Assembly: GCF_954871325.1 (NCBI RefSeq)
Contig: NC_088777.1
Location: 22,793,366 to 22,857,365 of the forward strand
Origin: Gordionus sp. m RMFG-2023
Taxonomy: Eukaryota; Nematomorpha; Gordioida; Chordodea; Parachordodidae
Direction: 5' to 3'
Length of the DNA stretch: 64,000 nucleotides
A program made the position numbers and the translations under genes. Shown piece after piece: positions 13,701 through 24,085 of this stretch; within the stretch, counting starts at the first letter, position 1, and each line of letters starts with the position of its first letter. Under the pieces are notes generated by a model. That model was not told the origin of the DNA. It was given only the letters and a program-made list of their open reading frames with translations, and made no database searches.

Positions 13701-16700
13701 ATTTGAAATTACTTTTTATTAAATTTAAAGGCTTTATAAATCGTTCCGGACTTTTGTTTAGTCTAGGGAAGCTTACATTTATAGTAGGCATATTCAAAAT
13801 CGAATTGAATTAACGAATACGAATAATATTCGACAAATTATTTGAATTTTGATTGATTATTTGAATTAATTATTCGGAAAAATTATTAATATTAAAGTAA
13901 TTAGTTACTCTTGATTTACTCTTGATTTTATTGTAGCTAATAATTTGTTACTTATAAAAACTTTTAAATAATGATTATTTTATAAAAGGTTTCTTTTTTG
14001 TTTTTTATAAAAAAATATAAATTTATTATTAAAAAAAATATTCTGATTTCATCATAACAGTGAGAAAAAAAAATATAGCATACAATTTTTTTTAAAAAAA
14101 AACCAATTCTAGAAATTTTAAGAAATTTAACAACCAACGACTTCATAATACAAGGTATAATAATGGGAATATAATTAGTGCAAATGATAATACGAGGAGG
14201 AAGGGGGGGGGGTAATTTAAAAAAAAAAAGGGAAGAAGAAGAAAATCTAGATTAATCGGGCTCCTCGGGGAATGAACCTATGAAGCATGTGAAATTAGAT
14301 TTTATAATCTGAATTCCTATGCGTTGACGTAAGTAGACGCCTTCTTTTGGGTCTCCTGATTTTGTTCTTAAGGTTCTGCCAATCTTTTTGACAACTGGTA
14401 CGAATTTATACTCATCTGGAATATCCACATATTTATTTGTTTTAAAATCTTCGGTGTATTTTAAAATGTCTTTATTGATGTTGGAGGGTGAGAGGGGGTC
14501 AACGCAGGAGAAATCCCAGGCTAGAAATCGGCCATTCTCCCAGGGAATTTGTGTAATTCCATCGGGTCGTCTCCCATCCGTAAAGAGACCTGAGGGTTCT
14601 AAAGTGGCAGGAAAGCCTGCTGACTGTAAAGCTCGTTTTATGAGAGCATTACATCTGTTATGCCGGATCGAGCGTCCACTGCTAAAAATGCATTGGACGC
14701 AATGACGACCAGTTTGACTAACTGGCCTTTTGCACTTGGCGCACTTATATGAAACTGAGGTTGTTGCATTTAATCGAATGGCTACAGCAAAACTGAATTC
14801 TTGATTTGAAAGTTCGAGATCAAGATTTTTAGAGGGGATGGCGTCCAAGTATTCATGTCCTGAACCTTGGTTGAGGGAAGCTAATAGGGCATGATCTTCA
14901 GATTGCAGTGTCGAAAAGAGGTAATCAACGGACCTTGCAATCATCGGATTATCCCAATCCTTTTGTTTATGGGAGGCTGGTGGTAGACATTCATCTCCAA
15001 CTGAGGCTTTCCAAATGACATAAGCTTCGTCAAGCAGTGCATCTGGCAAGGTCAGGTGATCAGTTATTATTTTGGAGCTTGCCAATCTGGACGAGATGAA
15101 ACCACTAATTGATAAGGCTATGGGTGATCGTAACCCTAAGCCTCCTTTATTGCAGGGGAGAGTGGCTTGATGCCACGAATTGGAGATAAATTTGAGGTTA
15201 GTTATTTTTTCCATGATGTTTTTAATTATGGATTCATATGCTCTTAAGGGATTGGGATGTTTAAAAACAGCAGTAGACCGTAGAGCATATAGGATCTTTG
15301 GTATATTGAAGAAATTTTTAATTAAGAAGAAAGATTTATGCGTGGGAAGTTGCATAAGTAGACCCTCCATATTGTTCAAATTATTCGAAGTAGCCTGGAA
15401 AAAGGCTTCAACTGCTAAGCAACCCCCAACTGGTGAGCCAAGATGTGTTAGTTCTTCGGCCATAACCTCTTTAAAGGCGTGACAGTTGGGAGATTGAGAG
15501 GTGAGCTGACAGAATTCTGTTTTGTCGACGTTTAAGAGAAGGCCTATGTCTGGCCCATCCTTTTGCAAAATTTCTAGGGCTTTGTCTATCTCTTCTGGGC
15601 TTTCGCTTATAATCCCGTCATCTATGTACCAGATATGAAGATCTAACAGGCAACTGCTTTTAATTTTTTTAACTAGATTGTCTATTCCTAGACAGAATAA
15701 TATCGACCCTAGAGGATCACCCTGTTGAATTCCTTCTGAAGAAGAAAGCCTATATTCACCATATTGTAAGATGGAGGGATTCGCATAGCAGCTTAAAATG
15801 TAGCTGGAGTAGCATGGGAAGCTATTGATAAAGGATTTTAGGAAGACGGATCGCTTTATTGTGTTGTATGCATTGTAAAAATCGATTTTAATCAGGTGTT
15901 TTGAGGATTATTTTGTAGATATATTCGGGTTATATGAGCGGCAGACTCGCAGCCGCCTTTGACACCAACCCCTAGTTGAGTTGATGTGAGAACTGTAGAG
16001 ACCTTCTCATTGATTCGAGCCGAGATCAATTTTGATACTAGTCTTCTAAAAAGGGTGCCTATGGCAATTGGGCGCAAGTCTTTGTTTGGTTTTGTAAGAG
16101 CTATTAGTTTTGCTACAAACATAATTGGCTGGGCGAAGATAGGAACGTCACCATGTAAGATCCTGTTACAAAGGAGAGTTATACTGTTGAGTAGGGTAGT
16201 TTGAGAATTTAGAAGAGGGATTGTTAGGTCTTGAAGATATATCGGTCTCATGCCTTCAAAACCATGTGCAGAATCTTTTTGGAAGGTTGAGATTGCTTTT
16301 CTTACTTCCTCTGGGGTAAATTCTATTGGATAAGATGTGGGATTTAAACCAGGAAATTCAGTTGAAGATGCCTGATGTGTGGGGTGCTTCATAGCCAATC
16401 GGGTATAAGTTTGAAAATTAATGGGGGCTAGTGTGTCTGATGAAGAGGCCAGACGGAGTGCTCCTTTTATATCTAAATTATCGATTTTTTTTCCAACTAA
16501 ATTTACTTTTATCTTAAAAGGATTTATGGATAACTTAGGTGTGGAAGTTATGTCCATTGAAATGTTGTCTAGATCATTCAACCTGTTCTTAATTTGTTGA
16601 GTGAGGGACAGCTTGCTTTTGTCAGTTGGAACCTGAAAGGCATGGAAGCCAAATAAGAGAAACTCTTTCCAGTGCTGTGGGGAGTTAAAATTGGTTAGAA

Positions 16701-19700
16701 GGTTATTAATAGTTTTACTATATGATTTAGCCGCAAGAAGCCTGGCTCCCCGGGGGATTCTTGAGATAATATGAGATTTAGGTAAATTTGTAAATTCATC
16801 GGAGAAGGAGGGTATTGGTAACTCATTGGAAGTACAGGGTGAGTCCTCATTAACAGATAAATTATTAATTGTGGTGAGAGCTGGGATATGTGAAGGGGAT
16901 GTTAATGTTAAATGCAATAGAGAAAATGGAGGGGGGATAGGATCTGTAAAAGGTGACTGATGTGATAAATGACACAAGTTACCACTTTTACCGTGCTTCC
17001 TTAGGGTTCCGTTTTTGTTGATTAAGGTATTTAGCCCACAGTTTGGACATTTTTTTTTAATTGGGATATGTGTAGAAGGGGACATTTACGTTTATAGGGG
17101 GAGGGGCAAGGTGGGAAAGGGAATTGAAATTTTTGTGTTAGTTTTTCTTAGAGGAAGGGGAATAAGATGGATATATATACATTTTAAAAAAAAAATAATT
17201 TTTTAAAATAAGAAGAAAAAAAAAGAACTCGAAATAAAATTGTTGAAGTTTATCGTTAAATTGATTTTATTTTAATTAAATGGATGTTAAGATTATGTTA
17301 TTTAAAAAAAATTAAAAATATAAAAATAAATAAACAATTAGAAATTAACATTGACGTAAATGGTGGTAAGTAAAAATGGTGTATAATAATATACTTGAAA
17401 TGAAGCAAAATTTTTCATGGAAGAAGGTAATGTTATCAGTGAAACAAAAAAAAGGGGGCACGGAAATATCCGATATGAGAAGGGAACTCATTTTTTTCTT
17501 TTTTGAGACTCTGAAGAATTATCGATTGAGAAAAGATAAATATAATTTGAATTATTTGAGAGATTAGTGTAGTCATCTAGATATGTTTTCGCAAATAATT
17601 CGGAGAATTAATCAGTTGACTATCGCTTTGGTTGAAGATAGACTATGGTCATCTGTAAAGGGCTTGTAACCATTCGGTTTTATAATGTTTATGCCGAATA
17701 AATCGAATAAATAGAATTAAGAATACGAATGATCGATATAGTCCGGAAATCCCGAATATTTAATAAATATTGCAATATATCGGTAGAAATAATCGAATAT
17801 TTAATTCCCATACAAGTAAGGTATATAGGTTTATATTCTTCATGTAATAATAATTAATATAATATCGTATAAATTAAATATTAAATAAAATTTTTGAAAA
17901 TATAACAAAAATATTAAAAAAATACAAATAAATGCTTTTAAATTTAAAATATTATTTTGATTTAATATAGAATTCTTATAGAAAATGCAAAATTTTATTA
18001 ATTTTTTGAAGAATATCACTATTTGCTTTAAAATTTAAAATATTATTTTGATTAATATAGAATTCTTATAGAAAATGCAAAATTTTATTAAATTTTTTAA
18101 AGAAAATCATGTTATTTTGAAAAATTATTTAAAAAACAATGTTTATGTATTTGATTTTAACAAGTTACAAGTATCTTATATTTTGAATCTTTTATATTTT
18201 TAATAAGATATTTCTAAGATCCTTTTTTTACAAAGAATCTGTATCTAGATTTTTTTTTGAGGACCTGCACAACTCTGTAGACAGTCATATAAATAAGGAT
18301 ATGAAATTTTGTCAGATTTGAAGGAATAGTATATCTTAATCGATTTTAAATATGTGTTCATTTAGGTCTATAATTATTAAAAGGAGGATTAATTAATTAT
18401 TGGATTAAAACCTAAGTTTAACATTGGGCAATACAAATATACAAATGGTATATTGGAAATCTCTACCTTAGTAGAATAAAGGATCATACTAAATTTTGCC
18501 GAACCCTACAAATAGAAAAGTAAAAATCAAAGTCGGATATTTTTAAGTAGAGTCCCTAAAATAAAATTTTGAATTTTAAAAGAAGGAACAAAAATTTCGT
18601 AGGGATTTTAGAAATTATTTATTATAAAAATTAATAGCTATTATATTAGTGAATATTCTGAAATCCATCTATTGTATCCAGTGACTACATAAATGGAGGG
18701 GTGTAGGAGCCACATTTGCCCCAATCTTCCAGGAAATGGGTTCCTAATATAGTAGTGAGTAAATAATAAGGGAGAGGGTATGAGGGTAAATTTAATCATG
18801 TTGCCACTAATAAAAATTCTCATGTAGATGCATAATAGAATTTTATAAATAATTGTTTTAATTTAATTATAGATCACATGTAAAAAAAAATAACGTTTCA
18901 TCTTTAAACTTAATTAAAAAAATTATACTAAAATTCAATATTAGGAGACTCGCAAAATTATAGGCGCGATGGTTCAGCACATAACTTTCAATGAATTTTT
19001 ACCAAAATTAATGGGCAATGAGAATATGAAAAGATACAACTTATATTTAGAGGACATGAAGAACGCTGAATATTATGATAACTATAATGACAAGTGTGAA
19101 CCTGGTATAAGGAACTCATTTTCAACAGCGGCGTTTAAATTCTTTGATTTAATATTATCTAAAACAAACTCTAATTTAAAAGAATCTCAACCTTCTAGGT
19201 ATATTAAGATTGCAATGAATATTTATGTTTTGACTTACGGAGCAATTATAATTACATTTTTATAGTTATTATATTAAGCTAAAATATTTATATATATTAA
19301 AATTCTTTTGAACAATACATTGATCTAACGTAAAATGATGATTCATAAAATGCATTAAAAAGCATGCATCTATTAAAGTCCATCATCGTAAAGCATTTTG
19401 GCAAAATGGTCAAGAGCCATTGGCATATATCGCTTTCAGTATATGTACACTTTTAATAAATGAATCCTCAGTTTGTTAGTAATGTTATTATTTTGATGCT
19501 TATAAATATTTCTATTTTTATGAAATCCATCTATGTGTATTTTTTAGATTTTTTGTTGGGGGGGGGGGGAGGAGGGGGGCTGTAAAATATTACGAATCTC
19601 AACTAGGCTGGGCTTAGAAATAAAAATTAATTACAAGTGGCTCTGCTTTATTTTATATACACAATTGCTAGGCCGAATTTTAAACTACATCGATTAGGTA

Positions 19701-21494
19701 ATTGAAAACAATATATATAAAAGAATTTCTTTCCAATTTTCCTTTGAAACAATTTTCAAAATACAGCCAAAATTTTGAATATAACAAAACAATATTATTA
19801 TTTATTTTGAAAGTGCTAAAAATGGGAAATTGTTTCAGTTTTTGTCGCAAACAGATGATAGCCATGGAAAATTAGAATGGATAATAAAGACAATTACATC
19901 AACAAGAATTGATGATATTAGCTTTGGCCAAAGTAGTTATAATGAATCTTGATAAAAAATTTTAAAAAAATAACAATAAAATTTATATAACCAACTTTTT
20001 ATAGATGCTAATATCCTCAATCAACTACTTCCAGCGAAAGGAAAACTATTAGATCCAATCAGCTATCATATTCAAAGAGGAAGGGACCACGGCTTACCTT
20101 CTTACATTGATTTTATAAAATTTTGCAACATTTCTATTAATTTAAAGGACTTAAAGAAACAAAATGAAGAGTTAAAATATTCAAATCTCTTATCTTTGCT
20201 TGTTAATTTATATGAGTAATATCTAATTTTGTATATATTTTATAGTAATGTTTTTTTTATTTAATAATTATCTTTTTCATTTGAATATTATAGTCACATT
20301 GAAGACATTGATGTTTTTATGGGCGCACTAGCTGAAACCCCATCATCAGGTGCAATAATTGGCCCAACTTTGAGTTGCCTCATAGCTACACAATTTTATT
20401 ATATTAAGAATTGTGATCGATTTTGGTATGAAAATAATTTATCGAACACGGGATTCACTTTAGGTAAAAATTAACAAAAAAACAACTAAAATATTCTGAT
20501 CTATAGATCAATTAAATGAGATAAGAAAAATTTCGTTAGCTAAAGTAATATGCAATAATCTAGATACCATACATTATACTCAACCCCAAGTCATGGCTCC
20601 ATTCAATTTAAGGTATATTAAACAAAATTTCAATTATTTGAATATTATACGATAGAAATCGTAAAGTTAGTTGTAAAACTCTTTACAATATCGATTTACG
20701 AAAATGGTCCAAATCAGGTATAATGATATTTTTTGTATATTAAATATATATTTACTACAATATACTTCCAGAGGTATGTTACGAAAAAGGATTCGAGATA
20801 GAAAAGGGCGCGTATCATGTCATATCTCCTTGTAACGTATGTTATTGTCCTTTCACTGGAAACAAAGTATTTAATCAATAATAATAGTTTTACAATAATG
20901 ATAAATACAGGCTCGATGTAATAGTGTCAAAATCGAAAATTGTTTTCAACTATTTGTTCAACATCCGCGAGAAAAAATTTTGGAAGATGAATCATGTCTG
21001 ATTCAATGTAGTTTTGTTTTCCAATTGCCCATAGGCAATGAAAATCCTGCCCAAATAACAAATGCTAATAATAATACATCCTCGTTTTTGGATCCTATTA
21101 AAATAAAAGGTTATTAATATATGATATATATAGACCTGTGCGCTTTTTTAAAATGATTAACTTGTGGCGGAATATCGAATTTCACGCCGTCTTGAAAATG
21201 AGCAGTGGCGCGGCGGCGTCGAATATATTTTTGACTTGTTTGTTTTTTACAAAATATATTAATTTATTAAAAACAACTTTTTTGAAAAAAATTTATTATG
21301 CAAACTTTGAATTTGTATATTTTATAATAATATTACTCAAATTATAAGTATCAATTTAACAATGATATTATGTTAAATTATAATGTATAAATTATTTTTA
21401 TTTAGATTTGAAGAGTATAATAAAGAAAGCTCAAAGTAAGCCTGCTATTAAAAACACAAGCTCGCTGAATATGCTCCTAACTGAAACACACTAG
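4230..21494 (+). CDS. Peroxidasin-like animal haem peroxidase, 15 visible exons
   Basis: Exons: 4230-4440, 4557-4733, 10525-10686, 10730-10831, 10878-10994, 11057-11181, 18945-19198, 19814-19932, 20005-20215, 20294-20463, 20507-20612, 20656-20717, 20772-20866, 20911-21109, 21406-21494. All introns are GT-AG and phases agree throughout, giving about 732 codons without a break. The haem peroxidase domain fills exons 1-12: IDHD (distal His), TAFIDASMIYGS (calcium site), GDPRANT (catalytic Arg), NEHNRIA (proximal His), HIQRGRDHG. Exons 13-14 hold a Cys-rich segment spaced like a von Willebrand C domain, the usual C-terminus of peroxidasin, a secreted enzyme that uses hydrogen peroxide to crosslink extracellular matrix. 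The Gln before the distal His is Ile, and the Glu three residues after the catalytic Arg is Thr. No signal peptide, LRR or Ig domain is visible; the 5' end is probably to the left. A chorion-peroxidase relative is the alternative. Confidence 0.9.
6400..8030 (+). pseudogene. piggyBac-family transposase, decayed
   Basis: Translated pieces match piggyBac transposase in order: an acidic N-terminal stretch (6400-6500), a segment at about 6705-6790 (ELRKFIGINI, VQLPSIRDY), then 6794-7204 with the first catalytic Asp in SIDEQ, PHKWGFKFF and the second in YFDNYFTS. After two in-frame stops at about 7205-7210, the same frame resumes with LGTVRRNMIPNC. A frameshift near 7500 leads to NKHMGGVDLLDSNIGRY with the third Asp. 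SKKWYIRVFLHLID follows, and at about 7945-8040 a Cys-rich tail (CSKC, CVLCFH) in another frame. All three catalytic Asp are still present. The stop-bearing 40 bp could be an intron remnant but lacks a clear GT donor. Confidence 0.88.
8065..9740 (-). mobile_element. hAT element with GC-rich ends, copy 1
   Basis: The ends are inverted repeats: TAGACCTGTGCGCCG at 8065, and the complement of TAGACATGTGCACTGGCC ending at 9740. Both are followed inward by CGGCGGCCGGCG-type runs. An exact 8-bp target duplication, TATACAAT, flanks it (8057-8064 and 9741-9748), as hAT elements make. It lies in the peroxidase intron, just after the piggyBac relic. A longer sibling is at 26940-30830. The internal transposase relic is on the minus strand. 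Confidence 0.92.
8310..9360 (-). pseudogene. hAT transposase relic (copy 1)
   Basis: On the minus strand the C-terminal hAT dimerisation region is readable at about 8470-8330 ([20 protein letters not shown], then VFSTAGLTLNSR), ending at a stop. Upstream are SEFIIKHLKLIEND (about 8728-8640) and, near 9350-9140, a stretch corresponding to the TRWHS segment of copy 2. Several stops and frame changes separate the pieces, so it is inactive. Copy 2 (27400-30550) preserves the same protein in the opposite orientation and confirms the reading. Confidence 0.8.
10525..11181 (+). CDS. Peroxidase exons 3-6 (calcium site, catalytic Arg, proximal His)
   Basis: Four exons separated by introns of 43-62 bp. 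Exon 3 gives NCSACDSEYFISKNCMPI and LCDSFVRSSA, a conserved Cys pair and FVRS. Exon 4 gives the calcium-binding loop TAFIDASMIYGS. Exon 5 starts at RLRSQ. Exon 6 holds GDPRANTPM, where the catalytic Arg is kept but the haem-linking Glu of the RxxE motif is Thr, followed by NEHNRIANEL with the proximal His. The next coding exon is 7.8 kb away. Confidence 0.9.
11182..11961. other. Peroxidase intron 6, proximal part
   Basis: AT-rich intron sequence with no readable exon or repeat that I recognise, up to the LINE fragment that begins near 11962. Confidence 0.5.
11962..12614 (+). pseudogene. LINE 3' fragment: C-terminal endonuclease region of the reverse transcriptase protein
   Basis: The translation aligns block by block with the end of the LINE protein at 14252-17085: EALPSRNLGNLLSGEQL, a CIKC zinc-knuckle start, ILEPTNLSLDDGLRPDG, then after an in-frame stop GKSLIWDFTC, and after a frame change PKEYYFLKQNLQITILKYN. 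RPDG plus WDFTC matches the PD-(D/E)XK restriction-like endonuclease of early-branching LINEs (R2/CRE-like groups). No reverse transcriptase part is present, so the copy is 5'-truncated, as LINE insertions often are. It is in the same orientation as the host gene. Confidence 0.82.
12800..13556. mobile_element. MITE-like block with GGGTTCGGG repeats, interrupted by a smaller MITE
   Basis: Both ends carry repeats of GGGTTCGG and GAACCC (12808-12885 and 13465-13550) around AT-rich sequence. The right end reads inward as CAGGGACGAGAACCCAAAC, a hAT-like terminus; the left end is less clear. The centre is interrupted by the inverted-repeat element at 13001-13222. No target duplication found. Confidence 0.5.
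13001..13222. mobile_element. Small inverted-repeat MITE
   Basis: The two ends match for about 28 bp: CGTTGGTCTAGAATTTGAG at the left, CGTCGGTCTAGAATTGGAG at the right on the other strand, then GTGCTCCA in both. The flanks are TA-rich (TAT and ATA), so the exact target duplication is ambiguous. It interrupts the GGGTTCGG block. Confidence 0.7.
14252..17085 (-). mobile_element. Near-intact LINE (non-LTR retrotransposon) of R2-like type with restriction-like endonuclease
   Basis: The minus strand encodes one long protein with a single frame change near 15895. The first part (17085-15892, starting at an ATG) has an N-terminal zinc finger (CPNCGLNT...H...C) and the reverse transcriptase start (AHGFEGM, DLRPIAIG, GVGVKGGCESA). 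The second part continues with IKIDFYNAYNTIKRS, EGIQQGDPLG and the catalytic WYIDDGI, then a thumb region, a CAKC...HCVQC knuckle, and the endonuclease RRPDG with LAWDFSC, ending at 14252. Total about 945 codons. Only this one break was found, so insertion was recent. It lies antisense in peroxidase intron 6. A pyrimidine run follows the stop codon; no clear poly(A) tail or target duplication was found. Confidence 0.9.
17206..18944. other. Peroxidase intron 6, distal part
   Basis: AT-rich intron sequence. It contains a block with repeated GAATA/TCGAATA motifs (about 17670-17815) whose reverse partner is at about 13790-13870, so the LINE may have landed inside an older inverted-repeat element. 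An about 86-bp tandem duplication is listed separately. Confidence 0.45.
17939..18111. repeat. Two-copy tandem duplication, about 86 bp
   Basis: The segment TTAAAATATTATTTTGATT...GAAAATGCAAAATTTTATTA occurs twice in direct orientation with few differences, inside peroxidase intron 6. Nothing suggests function. Confidence 0.8.
18945..21494 (+). CDS. Peroxidase exons 7-15 (C-terminal catalytic part and VWC-like domain)
   Basis: Exon 7 opens with ETRKIIGAMVQHITFNEFLP and includes NSFSTAAFKF. Exon 8 starts at 19814 after GAAAG, the only upstream AG that keeps the frame. Exon 9 has SYHIQRGRDHGLPSY, exon 10 IEDIDVFMGALAE and IGPTLSCLIATQF, exon 11 IRKISLAKVICNN, exon 12 SCKTLYNIDLRKW, the usual end of the catalytic domain. 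Exons 13-14 carry nine Cys (VCYEKG, PCNVCYC, RCNSVKIENC, ESCLIQC), a VWC-like pattern. Exon 15 (21406-21494) adds a short basic tail ending in LLTETH; its acceptor follows a T-rich tract and its phase fits, and AATAAA follows the stop within 10 bp. If the last intron is not spliced, the protein would instead stop at 21117. Confidence 0.9.
21131..21300. mobile_element. hAT terminus fragment in the last peroxidase intron
   Basis: TAGACCTGTGCGC at 21131 is the same terminus as the hAT elements at 8065 and 26940, followed by GC-richer sequence (GCGCGGCGGCGTCG near 21210). No matching right end is seen nearby, so this is a fragment or a very diverged MITE. It accounts for the GC patch within the 296-bp final intron. 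Confidence 0.55.
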
Positions 21495-21501
21495 TTTTCT
21501 A

Positions 21502-21507
21502 AATAAA
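21502..21507 (+). terminator. Polyadenylation signal of the peroxidase gene
   Basis: AATAAA lies eight bases after the proposed TAG stop of exon 15. In AT-rich DNA the motif is common by chance, so its value is mainly its place right after the stop. Confidence 0.4.
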
Positions 21508-22302
21508 ATCAAAAGCTTGAGCCATGCTCTTATTTTCCAAAAATCTAATTCATTAATTGTCTCTGAAGCATCAAGCGAAATATGAATAACATTCTTTTTC
21601 TAGACTAATAAAAGCGTTCATTCTTACTCTAAATTCTGATGATGAATGTTTCATTTTTAGTAGTTAATTTCTTAAGAAAATCGAATCCTGAAGTTATTTC
21701 TGCTATATTGTCTATGAGTTTGTAGAGAATAGATGCAGTGTGTTGCCAAAATTGTACTGGCGGGATAACATTTTTTCTTTATATCCATTCACTATGTTTA
21801 TCGACTGAAAGCGAGAGTTTAAAAGTGTTCCTGTTACCTAAGTATAATGAATATAACAAAGAAAAATGTATTTTAAAAATAAATTAATTTAAGCATTTTA
21901 AAATAATACCTTAAAATCGGTTATTGGAAATATATGATTGAATTTATTATTCCTAAGGGTTTTTATTGCACATATATTGTATTGCAGAACCATCATTTTA
22001 TTTTGCTATCAAATAATTATTAATCAATCCTAAATAATAAGAATATAATCGTTTTAGTTAATGCTATATCCTTTTAAGGATAATAATTAACAATGAAAGT
22101 TAAATAATTTAAGAACCTGATCTAAGCTTAAATATATGGCCCTGACTGACCCTATATCAATTATACTAGAAAATATTTCATTTATTGCGATTAACACATC
22201 ACAAAAATGATATATATTTCTATAGTTTGATATGAATCTAATAATAAGCAATTAAACCAAAAAATTGTATTCGAATGATAAAATATATTTTTTTAAATAA
22301 TA
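21508..22302. other. Downstream of the peroxidase gene, no gene seen
   Basis: AT-rich sequence with no supported exon or repeat. It ends at the TA that precedes the pogo-like terminus at 22303. Confidence 0.5.
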
Positions 22303-22439
22303 GGGGAGATTGGGGTAAAATGGTTGGTATTTTTCATTTTTGCCAAAAAATTTTAAACATAAACAAACAGAGCAAATTATAGATTTATATATAGACAAAT
22401 TCCTCATCTCATCTACAAAATAAAAAAGTGTAGCTCTTT

Positions 22440-23590
22440 GTCTTAATGCTTAGTTAAATTTATGAAGAGGTAGGAAAGTGACAATTAACAACCTATATTT
22501 ATACCCATTTGCGTCAAAAAAATTCAATATACTTCAAAAATAACGATTATGACAATTGTCACTAATCTAGGGTACATCTTCACTAATATTTTATTTGAAC
22601 ATGTTAGGAATATTTATTTTAGCCCATTTACATCAAAAAAATTTTAAAAACTTTAAAAATAACGATTATGACAATTGTCACTTTTATATGTTACATCTTA
22701 ATTGAAATTTTAATTTAACGTGTTAAAAATACATATTTTTGTCCATTAGCGTCAAAAAAAATCTAATATGTTTTATATTGATTATGATAGTTACCAATTT
22801 ATCAGTGAACTTCACTGAATTTATGATTTAACATCTTTTTTTACCCTTTTGTGTCAAAAAATAATAACGATTATGACAAATGTCACTTTCCTATATCTTC
22901 ATGAAATTTAAATTTGACATTTTTAAAATATATTTTAACCCATTTGGATCAAAAAAAATCAAAAAACTTTAAAAATAACGATTATGTCAATTGCTACTTA
23001 TCTTTACATTTCACTGAAGCTTTATTTTAACATGTACGCAATCTATATTTTTGCTCATTTGCGTCAAAAAAATTCAAAAAATTTAAAATTACGATTATGA
23101 CAATTGTTACTTGAAATTTTAATTTAATATGTTTACAATCTATATTTTAACCCATTCGTCAAAAAAATTCACAAAAACTTTAAAAATGACAATATGACAA
23201 TTGTCACTTTTATATGCTACATCTTCATGAAATTTTAATTTAACATGTTTACAATATATATTTTTACACATCTGCGTTAAAAAATTCAAAAAACTTTTAA
23301 AATAACGATTATGACAATTGTCACTTATATATATAGTACATCTTCACTGAAATTTTAATTTAACATGTTGCAACCTATATTTATATCCATTAGCGTCAAA
23401 AAAAATCTAATATGTTTAAAAATTTTGATTATGATAATTGCCAGTTTTCCAAGAAATATCTTTATTGTATTTATTTTTTAACATCTTTACAATATAAATA
23501 TTATTTTACCCTTTATGAAAAAGTTTCAAAAATGTTAAAAAATAACGAATATGACAATTGTCACATTAAAATATTTTCATTAAAAAAATC
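22440..23590. repeat. Tandem array of about 115-bp units with a GACAATTGTC palindrome
   Basis: About ten degenerate direct repeats, unit spacing 93-123 bp. Each contains AACGATTATGACAATTGTCAC, or a variant, preceded by CCATTTGCGTCAAAAAAATT and followed by a T-rich piece ending in AACATGTT. The palindrome starts at about 22551, 22670, 22782 (decayed), 22875, 22987, 23099, 23196, 23312, 23435 and 23552. No open frame spans the array. It begins about 140 bp inside the pogo-like left terminus. Confidence 0.85.
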
Positions 23591-23899
23591 ATATAAAATA
23601 ACTTAAAAAAGATATAAATATTTTTTAAAAAATTATTTGGAAAAAACCACATCTTTTAATATACTAAAAAAATAGATAATTTTACAAAGATGATTAAAAA
23701 AAACTATAAAAAATTTAACTAAAAAGATTGTTTATTGATAATAAATTTCTCAAAAGAATTCCTCAAAAATGATTTATTTACAAAGAAGATTTAAAATTCT
23801 TATCAAATCAAAATATGTTCAAATTATAAGGTAAAATCTTTGTTGAAATTGAAGATAGAAATATCAATAACAACTTAAGCTATGGTGGTTAGACCAAAA

Positions 23900-24085
23900 A
23901 TAACTTTAAAAAAGCCCGGGACAGGCCGGCCCTGAGTATATAAATCACGGACTATGTCTAAATATTTTTTAAAAAATCCATGCCAGGCGTAATTTTTATT
24001 TTTGAAAATAGGATTCTGGACGAAATTTTTCTATTTTAAAAATTCGGGCCATGCAAATTACCTCTGCAGCTATCTGACATTAATA
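23900..24085. mobile_element. Short GC-rich MITE relic
   Basis: GCCCGGGACAGGCCGGCCCTG at the left and GGGCCATGCAAATTACCTCT plus GCAG at the right resemble the ends of the GC-rich MITEs at 17-343 and 28106-28442. It is strongly decayed and no target duplication was found. Confidence 0.45.
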
